Position numbers and translations under genes: made by a program
The notes under the pieces: model-generated
What the model was told of the DNA's origin: nothing
The model's database searches: none
The model's input: only the letters and a program-made list of their open reading frames with translations
In this document: positions 28,173 to 36,958 of the stretch, in pieces
Numbering within the stretch: the first letter of the stretch is position 1
How the letters are laid out: each line of letters opens with the position of its first letter
NCBI GenBank assembly: GCA_019120125.1
Contig: DWVR01000049.1
Coordinates: 1 to 64,000 of the forward strand
Reading direction: 5' to 3'
From: Candidatus Phocaeicola excrementigallinarum
GTDB lineage: Bacteria; Bacteroidota; Bacteroidia; Bacteroidales; Bacteroidaceae
DNA: 64,000 nucleotides

Positions 28173-29243
28173 TCAGATATCGGCATCGAGATAAAAGTCG
28201 ATATTCTCAACAGAGATAAGTTGGATGGGCATGTAGTTGCAGTCTCTCACTTCCTTTTTCAGGATCAGGCTGTCGCACAAGCATTCAATGCTGTTATACC
28301 CTTGCATGGTAGGCTGCTGCGCGATGATGAAATCAATGGTGCCTTCTTTCAGGCAGGCCACATTCCGGGACAACATGTCATATCCCATCAGGTGGAAGTC
28401 TTTCCGTCCTTGTTCCAGCATATATTCACCTATCAGATATGCCTTCGAGTTGAAGGTAATGCCACAGGTGACATCCGGATGTTTCCGGAAGAAGTCATCA
28501 AAAAGCTGTTTGTCTTGTCCGGGCCGTTTCGCATGAAGGTTCAATTCCAGAATCTGCAGTCGGGGACAATGCTCCTTCATATACTCATAAAATCCCTCCT
28601 CACGGTACAGCTGTTGGTTGGATCCGAGCTTTCCGTCGTTGATCAGACGGAAAACCACGATGTCCTTCGAGTCCTGTGCCAGCAGGCGGAGTATACGTGC
28701 GGCGAAATATCCGCTTTTCCGCGCGTGTTGCCCGAAGAAGGAAAGAGGGGAAAGACGTGGGATGTTTGAGTCTATAAATATATAAGGTATGCCGTGCAGG
28801 CGGAACCATTCCACCAGCCGCTCCGTTTCTTTCTCGACGGTAGGGGAGATGACCACCCCGTCGTATACAGAATCCAACAGTTCCTTGCCCGCCTCAAAGA
28901 AAGCCCCGAGCTCATACTGGTCGTAATGGAAGATGTCGAGCGAGACATGGAAATCAGAAAACGCTTTCACAGCCTTGAACATGCCGTTCTCTACATCCGT
29001 CCAATAATCTCCATCCTGATGCGTCGGAAGGAGACAGGCAAAACGGTATCTCTTATTCGAAGCCAACGCACTGGCATACATGTTGGGACGGTAATTCAGC
29101 TGACAGAGTATCTCCTCCACTTTTTTCCGGCTGGACTCTGAGACACCCGCCCTTCCGTGCAGCACACGGTCTACTGTACCTACCGAGACACCTGCCTTGA
29201 GCGCGATGTCCTTTATTCTGATTCGTTCTTGCTGTTTCTCCAT
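28173..29243 (-). CDS. LacI family transcriptional regulator
   Basis: A 356-aa regulator. The N-terminal helix-turn-helix is IKDIALKAGVSVGTVDRVLHGRAGVSESSRKKV (hinge region following, about 9-45), then a periplasmic-binding-protein-like sensor domain (about 65-350). It is divergent from kdgK-kdgA. A 14-bp palindrome with a central CG, as LacI-family operators have, overlaps the kdgK promoter (29394-29407). The simplest reading is a repressor of KDG catabolism responding to KDG or a related uronate metabolite; the ligand is an inference. Confidence 0.88.
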   Translation of the reverse strand: MEKQQERIRIKDIALKAGVSVGTVDRVLHGRAGVSESSRKKVEEILCQLNYRPNMYASALASNKRYRFACLLPTHQDGDYWTDVENGMFKAVKAFSDFHVSLDIFHYDQYELGAFFEAGKELLDSVYDGVVISPTVEKETERLVEWFRLHGIPYIFIDSNIPRLSPLSFFGQHARKSGYFAARILRLLAQDSKDIVVFRLINDGKLGSNQQLYREEGFYEYMKEHCPRLQILELNLHAKRPGQDKQLFDDFFRKHPDVTCGITFNSKAYLIGEYMLEQGRKDFHLMGYDMLSRNVACLKEGTIDFIIAQQPTMQGYNSIECLCDSLILKKEVRDCNYMPIQLISVENIDFYLDADI

Positions 29244-29364
29244 ACTTTTGCATTAATATTTTAACATGCGAGGGCTCCTGCCGCTCCGGAAACGGTAAAG
29301 AAAAGATGTATGCGCGTCCCGGACGGGGGAAAATGTCTTTTCCCGATACAAATATATCACTTTT

Positions 29365-29395
29365 TTTGGTATTTGAAAAATAAGCCGTATCTTTG
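29365..29395 (+). promoter_or_regulatory. kdgK-kdgA promoter
   Basis: TTTG (29365-29368), 19-bp spacer, TATCTTTG (29388-29395), a full consensus match. The leader to the ATG at 29479 is about 75 nt. Confidence 0.8.
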
Positions 29396-29407
29396 TGTGC
29401 GCACACA
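29394..29407. promoter_or_regulatory. Probable operator of the LacI-type regulator
   Basis: TGTGTGCGCACACA is a perfect 14-bp palindrome with a central CG. It overlaps the last two bases of the -7 box and covers the expected transcription start, so bound repressor would block initiation. It lies in the divergent region next to the LacI-type gene. Confidence 0.65.
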
Positions 29408-29478
29408 GAATGTGTATTTTACTTAAAACAGCTATTATGTACAAACAAAAGCACCATCAACCATAAAATATTAAAGCA

Positions 29479-30501
29479 ATGGGAAAAATCGTAACATTAG
29501 GCGAAATCATGCTGAGGTTGTCCACGCCAGGCAATACCCGCTTTGTCCAGTCAGACAGTTTTGACGTTGTTTATGGAGGAGGCGAAGCAAACGTGGCCGT
29601 CAGTTGTGCCAACTATGGACACGACGCGTATTTCGTGACCAAACTGCCGAAACATGAGATCGGCCAGTCCGCGCTCAACGCATTGCGCAGATATGGAGTG
29701 AATACAGACTACATTTGTCGTGGCGGTGACCGTCTGGGCATCTATTATCTGGAAACAGGCGCGTCAATGCGCCCCAGCAAGGTGATTTACGACCGCGCTC
29801 ACTCTGCCATCGCAGAAGCTGACCCGTCAGACTTCGATTTCGACACCATTATGGAAGGAGCCGACTGGTTCCACTGGTCAGGTATCACTCCTGCCATCTC
29901 TGACAAGGCCGCGGAACTCACCAGACTGGCCTGCGAGGCAGCAAAACGCCACGGAGTGACCGTCTCGGTCGACTTGAACTTCCGCAAGAAACTATGGACC
30001 AAGGAAAAGGCACAGTCCGTCATGCGTCCACTGATGAAATACGTGGATGTATGCATCGGCAACGAAGAGGATGCGGAACTCTGCCTGGGTTTCAAGCCGG
30101 ATGCTGACGTGAAAGGAGGAAAGACTGATGCGGAAGGTTATAAGGAAATATTCACAGCCATGGCGGAAAAATTCGGATTCAAATACGTGATATCCACTCT
30201 CCGTGAATCTTATTCAGCCACGCACAACGGCTGGAAAGCCATGATTTACAACGGAAGCGAATTTTACGTCTCAAAACATTACGACATCAACCCGATCATC
30301 GACCGTGTAGGTGGAGGTGACTCGTTCTCCGGAGGTATCATCCACGGACTGCTGACAAAAAAGACACAAGGTGAGGCGCTGGAATTCGCCGTGGCCGCAT
30401 CAGCATTGAAACACACCGTCAACGGCGACTTCAACATGGTTTCTGCCGAAGAAGTGGAAGCCCTTGCCGGAGGCGACGCGAGCGGCCGCGTACAGCGCTG
30501 A
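29479..30501 (+). CDS. kdgK: 2-dehydro-3-deoxygluconokinase (PfkB family)
   Basis: A 340-aa sugar kinase phosphorylating KDG to KDPG. PfkB signatures are YGGGEANVAVSCANYG (about 32-47) and the C-terminal DRVGGGDSFSGGIIHGL (catalytic Asp about 281). The pairing with the KDPG aldolase gene 88 bp downstream strongly supports KDG over other sugars. KDG would come from uronic acids such as those freed by lyases, which fits the PUL 5 kb away. Controlled by the promoter and palindrome at 29365-29407. Confidence 0.9.
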   Translation: MGKIVTLGEIMLRLSTPGNTRFVQSDSFDVVYGGGEANVAVSCANYGHDAYFVTKLPKHEIGQSALNALRRYGVNTDYICRGGDRLGIYYLETGASMRPSKVIYDRAHSAIAEADPSDFDFDTIMEGADWFHWSGITPAISDKAAELTRLACEAAKRHGVTVSVDLNFRKKLWTKEKAQSVMRPLMKYVDVCIGNEEDAELCLGFKPDADVKGGKTDAEGYKEIFTAMAEKFGFKYVISTLRESYSATHNGWKAMIYNGSEFYVSKHYDINPIIDRVGGGDSFSGGIIHGLLTKKTQGEALEFAVAASALKHTVNGDFNMVSAEEVEALAGGDASGRVQR

Positions 30502-30523
30502 AGAGCCAAGAGGCCGTTTCAAG

Positions 30524-30539
30524 AAACACTCTGACGTTT
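30524..30539. repeat. Single relic of the palindrome unit
   Basis: AAACACTCTGACGTTT resembles one unit of the four-unit arrays at its ends but is mismatched in the middle. It lies in the 88-bp kdgK-kdgA gap. It may be chance. Confidence 0.4.
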
Positions 30540-30589
30540 TTCCGATATAAGATAAGAAATATAAGAAACAGAATAGCATATAATCAGAA

Positions 30590-31258
30590 ATGGCAAGATT
30601 CGATAAGATAGCCGTGTTGGACAAGATCGGTTCAACCGGCATGGTTCCTGTATTCTACCATGAAGATGCAGAAGTGGCAAAGAAAGTGGTCAAGGCTTGT
30701 TACGACGGAGGTGTCCGTGCGTTCGAGTTCACTAACCGTGGTGATTTCGCACACGAAGTGTTTGCCAAGGTCATAAAGTTCTCGGCAAAAGAATGTCCCG
30801 AAATGGCGGTGGGAGTAGGCTCTGTGGTAGACCCCGCCACAGCAGCGCTTTACCTTCAGCTGGGAGCCAACTTCGTGGTCGGTCCGTTGTTCAACCCCGA
30901 AATCGCAAAGGTATGCAACCGCCGTCTCGTGCCTTACACTCCGGGATGCGGAAGTGTTTCAGAAGTGGGCTACGCGCAAGAGGCAGGCTGCGACCTCTGC
31001 AAGATATTTCCGGGTGATGTGCTGGGCCCGAAACTGGTGAAAGGCCTGCTGGCACCGATGCCATGGTCAAAGCTGATGGTTACAGGTGGGGTAGAACCGA
31101 CACAGGAAAATCTGACCGCATGGATCAAGGCCGGTGTGTTCTGTGTAGGAATGGGCTCCAAGCTCTTCCCCAAAGACAAAGTAGACACCGAAGAATGGAA
31201 TTATATCACAGAAAAGTGTAAGGAAGCTCTTGGTTACATTGCGGAAGCCCGCAAATAA
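30590..31258 (+). CDS. eda: KDPG/KHG aldolase
   Basis: A 222-aa class I aldolase splitting KDPG into pyruvate and glyceraldehyde 3-phosphate. The Schiff-base Lys is in [14 protein letters not shown] (about 138) and the active-site Glu in RAFEFTNRG (about 45). GVGSVVDP and [12 protein letters not shown] are family motifs. It is slightly longer than the E. coli enzyme, as is usual in Bacteroides. Second gene of the kdg operon, followed by a strong terminator. Confidence 0.93.
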   Translation: MARFDKIAVLDKIGSTGMVPVFYHEDAEVAKKVVKACYDGGVRAFEFTNRGDFAHEVFAKVIKFSAKECPEMAVGVGSVVDPATAALYLQLGANFVVGPLFNPEIAKVCNRRLVPYTPGCGSVSEVGYAQEAGCDLCKIFPGDVLGPKLVKGLLAPMPWSKLMVTGGVEPTQENLTAWIKAGVFCVGMGSKLFPKDKVDTEEWNYITEKCKEALGYIAEARK

Positions 31259-31298
31259 GAAAAGACAGTAATTCTTTTTGTTTAAAGGTGTAATAATG

Positions 31299-31344
31299 GA
31301 AGTTCCGCCTGCAGGACACGCTGCAGGTGGGGCTTCTTGTTTTG
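31299..31344 (+). terminator. Rho-independent terminator of kdg operon
   Basis: A 16-bp stem (31299-31314 with 31321-31336, including a few G-T pairs), six-base loop, then a T-rich tail to 31344. Confidence 0.88.
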
Positions 31345-31444
31345 TTTCAACGCATTAGACGGTTGGATATGGCATCTGAAACGACTGTAAACAGCTTCAG
31401 GGAATACTCATGAACGTTTTTTCTTGAAATTATCGGCTAAAACA

Positions 31445-31476
31445 TTTGGCAGTTTCAAATGAAAAGACTACCTTTG
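31445..31476 (+). promoter_or_regulatory. Promoter of tRNA-Lys
   Basis: TTTG (31445-31448), 20-bp spacer, TACCTTTG (31469-31476), full consensus match, 18 bp before the tRNA. Confidence 0.8.
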
Positions 31477-31494
31477 CACTCGCAATAAGAAAAA

Positions 31495-31570
31495 GCACTC
31501 TTAGCTCAGTTGGTAGAGCAACTGACTCTTAATCAGTGGGTCCAGGGTTCGAGTCCCTGAGGGTGTACCA
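31495..31570 (+). tRNA. tRNA-Lys (anticodon CTT)
   Basis: A 76-nt cloverleaf with encoded CCA. Acceptor GCACTCT/AGGGTGT, D stem GCTC/GAGC, anticodon stem ACTGA/TCAGT with loop CTCTTAA (anticodon CTT), T stem CAGGG/CCCTG. Unlike the two tRNA-Arg genes here, its CCA end is in the DNA. Confidence 0.95.
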
Positions 31571-31611
31571 GTGAGCTCAGCCGTGAGGTGAAAAGAAGCT
31601 CCGAAGAAATG

Positions 31612-31648
31612 AAACTCTTCAAGTCGTGCAGACATGAAGAGTTTTTTT
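31612..31648 (+). terminator. Terminator after tRNA-Lys
   Basis: AAACTCTTCA (31612-31621) pairs with TGAAGAGTTT (31635-31644), followed by a run of seven Ts. Confidence 0.8.
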
Positions 31649-31781
31649 ATGTCTTATGCATTTCCCGTATCTCCCGCTTCCTGTACGGTTTCTTAATTAA
31701 GCTTAAAGCCTGCGAAAACAGACAACCAAAGTACCGGTATTTTGTTCTAGACATTACAGAAACGCTAAAACTAGACAGAAT

Positions 31782-31988
31782 ATGAAGAAGAAAGTACTGA
31801 GACAGACTGCAGAAAAAGAACCTTATGCAAGTCCCCGCATCAAAGTCATTGAAATTGAAACAATCCAGGTGATGTGTGCGTCGGTTCCTTCAGCCACAGG
31901 CGACCGTTTCGGCGGTTCATTTGGAGAATCTTTCCGTACAGACAACTGGAGAAGTGGGAAAAGCTCTATGGACAGGGACATGGAGTGA
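31782..31988 (+). CDS. Short peptide of the Bacteroidales YxSPRIxVIEIE type
   Basis: A 68-aa protein, basic at the start, then YASPRIKVIEIETIQVMCAS and a Gly/Ser-rich tail (DRFGGSFGESFR). Similar short proteins with a Y-x-SP-x-I-x-V-x-E block and a single Cys often sit just before fimbrillin-like or other secreted Bacteroidales proteins; their role is not known. No signal peptide. It precedes the fimbrillin-like lipoprotein gene by 31 bp. Because short, its expression is not certain. Confidence 0.6.
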   Translation: MKKKVLRQTAEKEPYASPRIKVIEIETIQVMCASVPSATGDRFGGSFGESFRTDNWRSGKSSMDRDME

Positions 31989-32019
31989 ACCGAAACAGAA
32001 TCTGAAAAACAATGAAGTC

Positions 32020-33078
32020 ATGAAGAATTCGAAAAATACCGCTCTTTTCTGTATAAGTGCGGCAATAGGCTCGGCTGTGTTTGCCGCATGCTCGTCTGAT
32101 ATTCCTCAGAGTCCGGGACAATCGGACAATGTGGAAGATACACCGGGCCCCGATTCCATTCCGGTCCCAAATGGCGGGACATTCAGGCTCACTTTGCTCG
32201 CATCAGCAAAAGACAAAGGACCGCGTGTCTCAATTGACGAGGGCTCTGTAGAAAACTCACAGAATGTCATCCGATGGGATGCGGGAGATGAGATCATGGT
32301 ATGGACGGGTAACGGACCGGAAAATCTCACTCCTTGCCGTTTCCACACTGAAAAAGGAGGCAATACATCCGCCACGTTTACCGCTACTACGGACCAGCCT
32401 GTGGAATCCACTTTCTACTTGGGATATTATCCATACCACAGCACATTATCATTGGAACAATCTGTTTCGGTCATGGTTCCTACGGACGGAAGCATCGTAC
32501 AGACAAAAGCGGATGATTCACACCATCTGTCTCCTTACCGTCCCATGTACACTCTTCCGGTCACACGGGCGGAAAGCGATACCGTATTGACCGGACTACA
32601 ATTCAGACAATTGACCTCTCTTTTTGTATTCCATATCATGAACGGCAGCGGAAAGACGGCTGAAATGGAATCGGTAACAGTAAAGGCCGACAAGCCCGTG
32701 TTCCATCCCGAAGGCTTGTTTCATATTCCGTTGCATGCCAATGAGGATGAGTCCCCACAAGTAATTCCGACCGTCTCCACCAGCCATACCGCCCTGACAT
32801 TCCAGGGAGAGACTTTCTCGGTAAGCGACAAAGGTAACGTTTCCGGCTATCTGCCGATACTTCCGTCGGCCGATCTGGATGGAGTCAGTCTTTCCGTGGA
32901 ACTGGAATCCGGCGGAAAGACGTTCGAGTCGCTTCAGATCGACGGCACCCAAGTGGGACAGTTCAGACAAGGCTATTTCTATGTATTCAATCTGCGCCTG
33001 AACCCGGACAATACCCTTGCTCTCGACCCGATTCTCGAGGAATGGGAGAAAGGCGATGTCACCGATATTCCCATTTGA
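32020..33078 (+). CDS. Fimbrillin-like lipoprotein
   Basis: A 352-aa exported protein. Start at 32020 (MKNSKNTALF) gives a signal peptide with lipobox FAAC (about residue 24); the frame is open back to 31876 but that overlaps the small gene in another frame. The mature protein looks like the fimbrillin (Mfa-like) family: VIRWDAGDEIMVWTG, YLGYYPYHSTLS and a second beta domain ending in a conserved YVFNLRL segment. It could be a fimbrial subunit, anchor or adhesin. No Mfa2-type anchor or usher gene is adjacent. Confidence 0.7.
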   Translation: MKNSKNTALFCISAAIGSAVFAACSSDIPQSPGQSDNVEDTPGPDSIPVPNGGTFRLTLLASAKDKGPRVSIDEGSVENSQNVIRWDAGDEIMVWTGNGPENLTPCRFHTEKGGNTSATFTATTDQPVESTFYLGYYPYHSTLSLEQSVSVMVPTDGSIVQTKADDSHHLSPYRPMYTLPVTRAESDTVLTGLQFRQLTSLFVFHIMNGSGKTAEMESVTVKADKPVFHPEGLFHIPLHANEDESPQVIPTVSTSHTALTFQGETFSVSDKGNVSGYLPILPSADLDGVSLSVELESGGKTFESLQIDGTQVGQFRQGYFYVFNLRLNPDNTLALDPILEEWEKGDVTDIPI

Positions 33079-33121
33079 ACCGTTTCCTCTCTGTTTTCAT
33101 CCTTTTTTCGGATAAAACCCG

Positions 33122-33129
33122 TATCTTTG
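33122..33129 (+). promoter_or_regulatory. -7 box of M23 peptidase gene
   Basis: TATCTTTG matches TAnnTTTG, 22 bp before the ATG. Confidence 0.55.
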
Positions 33130-33151
33130 CCGGACAAAAACAGAGAAGGTC

Positions 33152-34444
33152 ATGATTATTAAAATAGGAAAAAGACAGCGGATTCTAGCCGCTATGATAA
33201 TAGGAGTGATAGCCTTGGGATTCATCTTCTGGCCGAAACCGAAGGCGGGCGACGAGCCTGACGAGGTGGAAGTGACGGACTCGGCTGAAGTGGAACAGCT
33301 GATACTGGAATACGGCATACCCGTGGACCGGTATAAAGTGGACTACGGGATAGTGGAACGTAACCAGAACCTGTCGGCCATATTGGCCAATCACGGTCTG
33401 ACGACAAGAAATGTCCATGATCTGAACGAAAAGGCCAAAGGAGCGTTCGATGTGCGGAAAATACGCGACGGACAGGCATACGCGGTATTCAAGACAAAAG
33501 ACAGTATTCCACAGACAGTATTCTTTGTGTATGAGGAAAGTCCGAAATCGTATGTCGTATTCGATCTGCGAAGTGAATACAAAGTATATCGGGGAGAAAA
33601 CCCGTCAGAGTGGAAAGAGAAAGAAATCCGGGGTGAGGTGGAATCCTCGCTTTGGCTGGCCATGCAGAAAAAAGACGCTTCGCCTCTCCTGGCACTGGTA
33701 CTCTCAAACATTTACGGATGGTCGATCGACTTCTTCAGTCTCCAGAAAGAAGACGAGTTCCGTGTCATCTACGAGCAGGAATACGTGAACGGAAAAGAGC
33801 TCGACAACTTTCATGTACTTGCCGCCTCATTCCGTCATTCCGACAGCATCTACTATGCGATTCCGTTCGAGCAGGACGGGGAGGAACTTTATTACGGAGT
33901 GACCGGAAACAGTCTGGAAGGGGCTTTCCTGAAAGCGCCGCTTGATTTCTACCGCATCACTTCCCGCTTCTCAAACAGCCGTTTCCATCCGGTGCTCCGC
34001 CGCTACCGGGCACATCACGGAGTGGATTATGCCGCGCCGAAGGGCACACCGGTCTATGCCATTGGAAACGGAAAGGTGATAGCCAAGGCCTATCAGCCGA
34101 ACGGAGCGGGCAATTACCTGAAAATCCGTCATAACAGCGTCTATGTGACCACTTACATGCATCTTTCGCGTTTTGCGAAGGGAATCAAGGTGGGTTCGGA
34201 AGTGAAACAGAAAGAGGTGATAGGCTATGTCGGTTCCACCGGACTGTCCACCGGACCGCATCTTGACTTCCGTGTATTCGAGAACGGTAAGCCCATCAAT
34301 CCGCTGCTTATCAAGTCGCAGCCGAAAAAACCTGTCAAGCCTGAGCTGATGCCTCAATTCATTCTTTTACGTGACTCGCTCGTAAAACGGCTGGACGGCA
34401 TGGCCGACAGCGTAGGGCAACAGAAACAAATCATGACTTATTGA
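33152..34444 (+). CDS. M23 family peptidase-like protein
   Basis: A 430-aa envelope protein with one N-terminal membrane anchor (about 10-28), a LysM/OapA-like middle region and a C-terminal LytM domain (about 280-400). The first zinc motif HxxxD is present (HHGVD, about 288-292). The second, normally HxH in GPHLHF, reads GPHLDF here (about 368-373). It may be a variant zinc site or a non-catalytic LytM activator of amidases, like EnvC/NlpD. Its 3' end overlaps the convergent YqaE gene by 14 bp. Confidence 0.85.
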   Translation: MIIKIGKRQRILAAMIIGVIALGFIFWPKPKAGDEPDEVEVTDSAEVEQLILEYGIPVDRYKVDYGIVERNQNLSAILANHGLTTRNVHDLNEKAKGAFDVRKIRDGQAYAVFKTKDSIPQTVFFVYEESPKSYVVFDLRSEYKVYRGENPSEWKEKEIRGEVESSLWLAMQKKDASPLLALVLSNIYGWSIDFFSLQKEDEFRVIYEQEYVNGKELDNFHVLAASFRHSDSIYYAIPFEQDGEELYYGVTGNSLEGAFLKAPLDFYRITSRFSNSRFHPVLRRYRAHHGVDYAAPKGTPVYAIGNGKVIAKAYQPNGAGNYLKIRHNSVYVTTYMHLSRFAKGIKVGSEVKQKEVIGYVGSTGLSTGPHLDFRVFENGKPINPLLIKSQPKKPVKPELMPQFILLRDSLVKRLDGMADSVGQQKQIMTY

Positions 34445-34583
34445 GTATCACCAAGGCACCGATAACTCCCGGAATCCATCCGCAAAGAGTCAGCAACAAG
34501 ACAATCAATATGGATCCGCAACCTTTGTCGAATACGGCAAGCGGTGGAAAAATAACGGAGAGTATCACTCTGAAGATTGACAT
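34431..34583 (-). CDS. YqaE/Pmp3 family membrane protein
   Basis: A 50-aa hydrophobic protein with two membrane segments, of the YqaE/Pmp3 proteolipid family (FPPLAVFDKGCGSILIVLLLTLCGWIPGVIGAL). Family members are linked to stress and membrane potential. The start at 34581-34583 (MSIFRV) fits the family length; the frame is open further upstream without similarity. It has its own -7 box (34616-34623). Confidence 0.9.
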   Translation of the reverse strand: MSIFRVILSVIFPPLAVFDKGCGSILIVLLLTLCGWIPGVIGALVILNKS

Positions 34584-34615
34584 AATATAATTCTGTTTTA
34601 TTAGATTGACGGAGC

Positions 34616-34623
34616 AAAGATAG
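34616..34623 (-). promoter_or_regulatory. -7 box of YqaE gene
   Basis: Minus-strand TATCTTTG, 32 bp before the ATG. Confidence 0.55.
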
Positions 34624-34676
34624 AGATTTTTATCTGAAAACCGAAAAGAGAAAGTATAATTCAAAGATTGGAAACA

Positions 34677-34728
34677 AAGACACGGAGTTGTAGGACAAAA
34701 GATGTTTTCCTGCAACTCCGTGTCTTTT
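34677..34728 (-). terminator. ACACGGAG-type terminator of the lyase operon
   Basis: A 20-pair stem (34677-34696 with 34709-34728), 15 of them in an unbroken perfect run. It lies 18 bp after the DUF2264 stop on the minus strand. Sequence is shared in part with hairpins at 11740 and 52401. Confidence 0.75.
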
Positions 34729-34745
34729 CATTTATAAGGACAGCT

Positions 34746-36014
34746 TTATTCCGTACGTAACGATTGATGGCCGTCAATCGGGAACGGCTGTCCGCTCCAG
34801 GCTTTCTGCGAGGTCCACGGCTGTGGCGCGTCTGTCCAGAATGGATGGCCGGCAGGCAATGCCAGAGGCATGAAAACGAGCGAAGTCATGTAAAGGCTGC
34901 CGTTGTTGGTGTAGTAGTTGGCCAGTCCGGGCTGGTGTCCCGCGAATCCCAGCTGCAGGAAGCCGGCTTCGTTGAAGTTTTCTTCCACTTTGAACATATT
35001 ACGCATCACGGCGGTCAGTGCACTGCGCACCTGTCCGTTGGTCAGCCCTTCCGGCAATCCGTACTTCCATGCCGCCATGGCCAGTGTCTGGAAAGCTCCC
35101 ATACGATAGACTACCGAGCGTCCGAAAGCCGGATAAGTGCCCTCGGGCGAGATAAGGCGTTCCATGAACACGTTGAACCGCTGCATGCGCTTGACAGCAA
35201 GATCCACACTGACAGGAGTCCAGAAATGATGGTCTCTCAGCACTTCCAGCATCTCAACGTACATGGGATGAATGACGTATGCATTGTAATAATCCAATGC
35301 CATCTCAGGCCCATCCGAATACCATCCGTCGCTCAGATACCATTCGTTGATTTTGTTTGCAGCCACTGTCAGCACATATTGGTCGGCATCCTCGTCCGCA
35401 TACATCAGAAACGCTTCAATCAGTCCGCGGAACAGCAGCCAGTTGTTGTAGGCCGGACGCACGGTGCGCAGTTTCTTGAAATGTTCGATATAGCTTTTCC
35501 GGGTCGCCTCGTCAAGCTGGTACCAGGTGGCCTCCGGAGCGCGGAGAAAACTCTCGGCAATGTAGGCGGCATCCACCAGTCTCTGGGTGAAGGGAGTCTC
35601 CCACAGCAGATAATCCGGGCTTTCCGGATCCACCGCATTCTTGTAGGAGAGCAGGGCCCATTCCTTCAGCTGGCGGCGCAGCTTGCCTTCTTCCGTATTG
35701 TCATCGGGAAGAGACAGCCAGGGCGATATGCCGGCCATCAACCGGCCGAAAGTCTCCATGTAAGCCACACGCTTGTCGCGTCCGTCCCATGTAGGACTTA
35801 ACTCCAGCTGCATGTTCTTCTGCAGCTCCCCCTTGCTCATGTTTTCAAGCACCGGAGCGGCGATGCGATAACAGAGTTCCACCCATTGCTGCCGGTCGCT
35901 GACCGGTTCAGCCTTCTTCCTGGCAGAGACTCCAGACTGGAAACAGAACATCAGCACAATCAGAGCAATCAAAAACTTTTTCATAGGATTCATATTCTTC
36001 TTGCTTGTTGTCAT
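34746..36014 (-). CDS. DUF2264 domain protein, exported
   Basis: A 422-aa protein with a signal peptide (MKKFLIALIVLMFCF preceded by ten residues) and a DUF2264 domain: PVLENMSKGELQKNM, WDGRDKRVAYMETFGRLMAGI. The fold is predicted alpha/alpha toroid-like, as in several glycosidases and lyases; the activity is not established. The first ATG (36014) overlaps the stop of the upstream gene as ATGA, suggesting coupling; ATGs at 35993 and 35984 give tighter signal peptides. Last gene of the lyase operon. Confidence 0.8.
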   Translation of the reverse strand: MTTSKKNMNPMKKFLIALIVLMFCFQSGVSARKKAEPVSDRQQWVELCYRIAAPVLENMSKGELQKNMQLELSPTWDGRDKRVAYMETFGRLMAGISPWLSLPDDNTEEGKLRRQLKEWALLSYKNAVDPESPDYLLWETPFTQRLVDAAYIAESFLRAPEATWYQLDEATRKSYIEHFKKLRTVRPAYNNWLLFRGLIEAFLMYADEDADQYVLTVAANKINEWYLSDGWYSDGPEMALDYYNAYVIHPMYVEMLEVLRDHHFWTPVSVDLAVKRMQRFNVFMERLISPEGTYPAFGRSVVYRMGAFQTLAMAAWKYGLPEGLTNGQVRSALTAVMRNMFKVEENFNEAGFLQLGFAGHQPGLANYYTNNGSLYMTSLVFMPLALPAGHPFWTDAPQPWTSQKAWSGQPFPIDGHQSLRTE

Positions 36015-36913
36015 TCAAATACCTGTGTCATCGGACGCCCGGTCCATACTTGCGGCTGTTGCAGACCGAAAATATAGGCGATGGTAGCAGCCACGTCATA
36101 TTGTACCATGCTTTCCTGAAACTCGCCACCCTGTCTGATGCCCTTTCCGGCGATGATGAAAGGAGTCTCCATCTCCAGCATGGTCTTTCCGCCATGTCCC
36201 TTATTGATTCCGCCATGGTCGGAAGTGATGATGAAAATCGTCTCGTCCAGCATACCGGCTTCCTCTACGGCTTTTACGATACGGGCAATATAGCCGTCAA
36301 TCTCATGCAACTTGGCATAGTACTCGGGAGTGTCGTGGCCGATGACGTGGCCTACATGGTCGGGATTGTCGAACACGACAGCCGCCAATGCGGGCTTCTT
36401 TTCCTTGATATACTTTTCGGCCATCTCACACAAGGCTGTCGGATATTTGTTGTAGTCCGGCGCTACCGCGTGATGGCTGGTGGAAAGCGTATCAACCAAG
36501 AACTGGATTCCTCCCCATTCGCTCAGCACGCCAATTTCCGCATCCGGATTGGCGTCACGATAAATCTGGAAGATAGTCGGAAAGATGTTATGCTTCAGGA
36601 TGACACGCGAAGGCAGTTCCGGAGTCTGTGAGCCCCATTCCGTGTATCCATGAAGTTCCGGACCGGCCCCCATGAACATGGATGCCCAGTTAACCGCACT
36701 CGATGAAGGCAATACCGTACGTTTTTTCAGCGTATAGCAACCTTTCTCCATCAATTCTTTCACGGCAGGCATGTCCGCCTTGGAAACACTGTAGGCTCCC
36801 CAGCCGTCAAGTCCGATATAAATTACATGTTTGGCTTTCGGAGAAGCCGCACCTGCGGTTGCGGCAATCATGCAACCGGCTACAAGACAAATAAAAAACA
36901 AGATTCTACGCAT
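36011..36913 (-). CDS. Alkaline phosphatase-superfamily phosphodiesterase
   Basis: A 300-aa exported protein (signal peptide to about residue 23). It has the metal-binding layout of the nucleotide pyrophosphatase/phosphodiesterase branch: YIGLDGWGAYS (first Asp), a possible nucleophile Ser/Thr in LPSSSAVNWASM, and TSDHGG (Asp-His) near residue 215. It is not a sulfatase: the C-x-P-x-R maturation motif is absent. In a glycan operon it may remove phosphate or phosphodiester decorations; this is a guess. It lies 45 bp after GH88 and overlaps DUF2264. Confidence 0.78.
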   Translation of the reverse strand: MRRILFFICLVAGCMIAATAGAASPKAKHVIYIGLDGWGAYSVSKADMPAVKELMEKGCYTLKKRTVLPSSSAVNWASMFMGAGPELHGYTEWGSQTPELPSRVILKHNIFPTIFQIYRDANPDAEIGVLSEWGGIQFLVDTLSTSHHAVAPDYNKYPTALCEMAEKYIKEKKPALAAVVFDNPDHVGHVIGHDTPEYYAKLHEIDGYIARIVKAVEEAGMLDETIFIITSDHGGINKGHGGKTMLEMETPFIIAGKGIRQGGEFQESMVQYDVAATIAYIFGLQQPQVWTGRPMTQVFE

Positions 36914-36958
36914 AATTCTTTATGTTAAGGTTAATAATGTGAACAAAGAGTCGGACTG

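Noticed and set aside
31379..31455. Possible further decayed palindrome array (AAAC...GTTT-like segments)
   Set aside because: Spacing is irregular (25 and 36 bp), and the best-looking segment (31440-31455) is the -33 region of the tRNA-Lys promoter.
36011..36913. Sulfatase
   Set aside because: The formylglycine maturation motif CxPxR is absent; the fold fits the phosphodiesterase branch of the superfamily.
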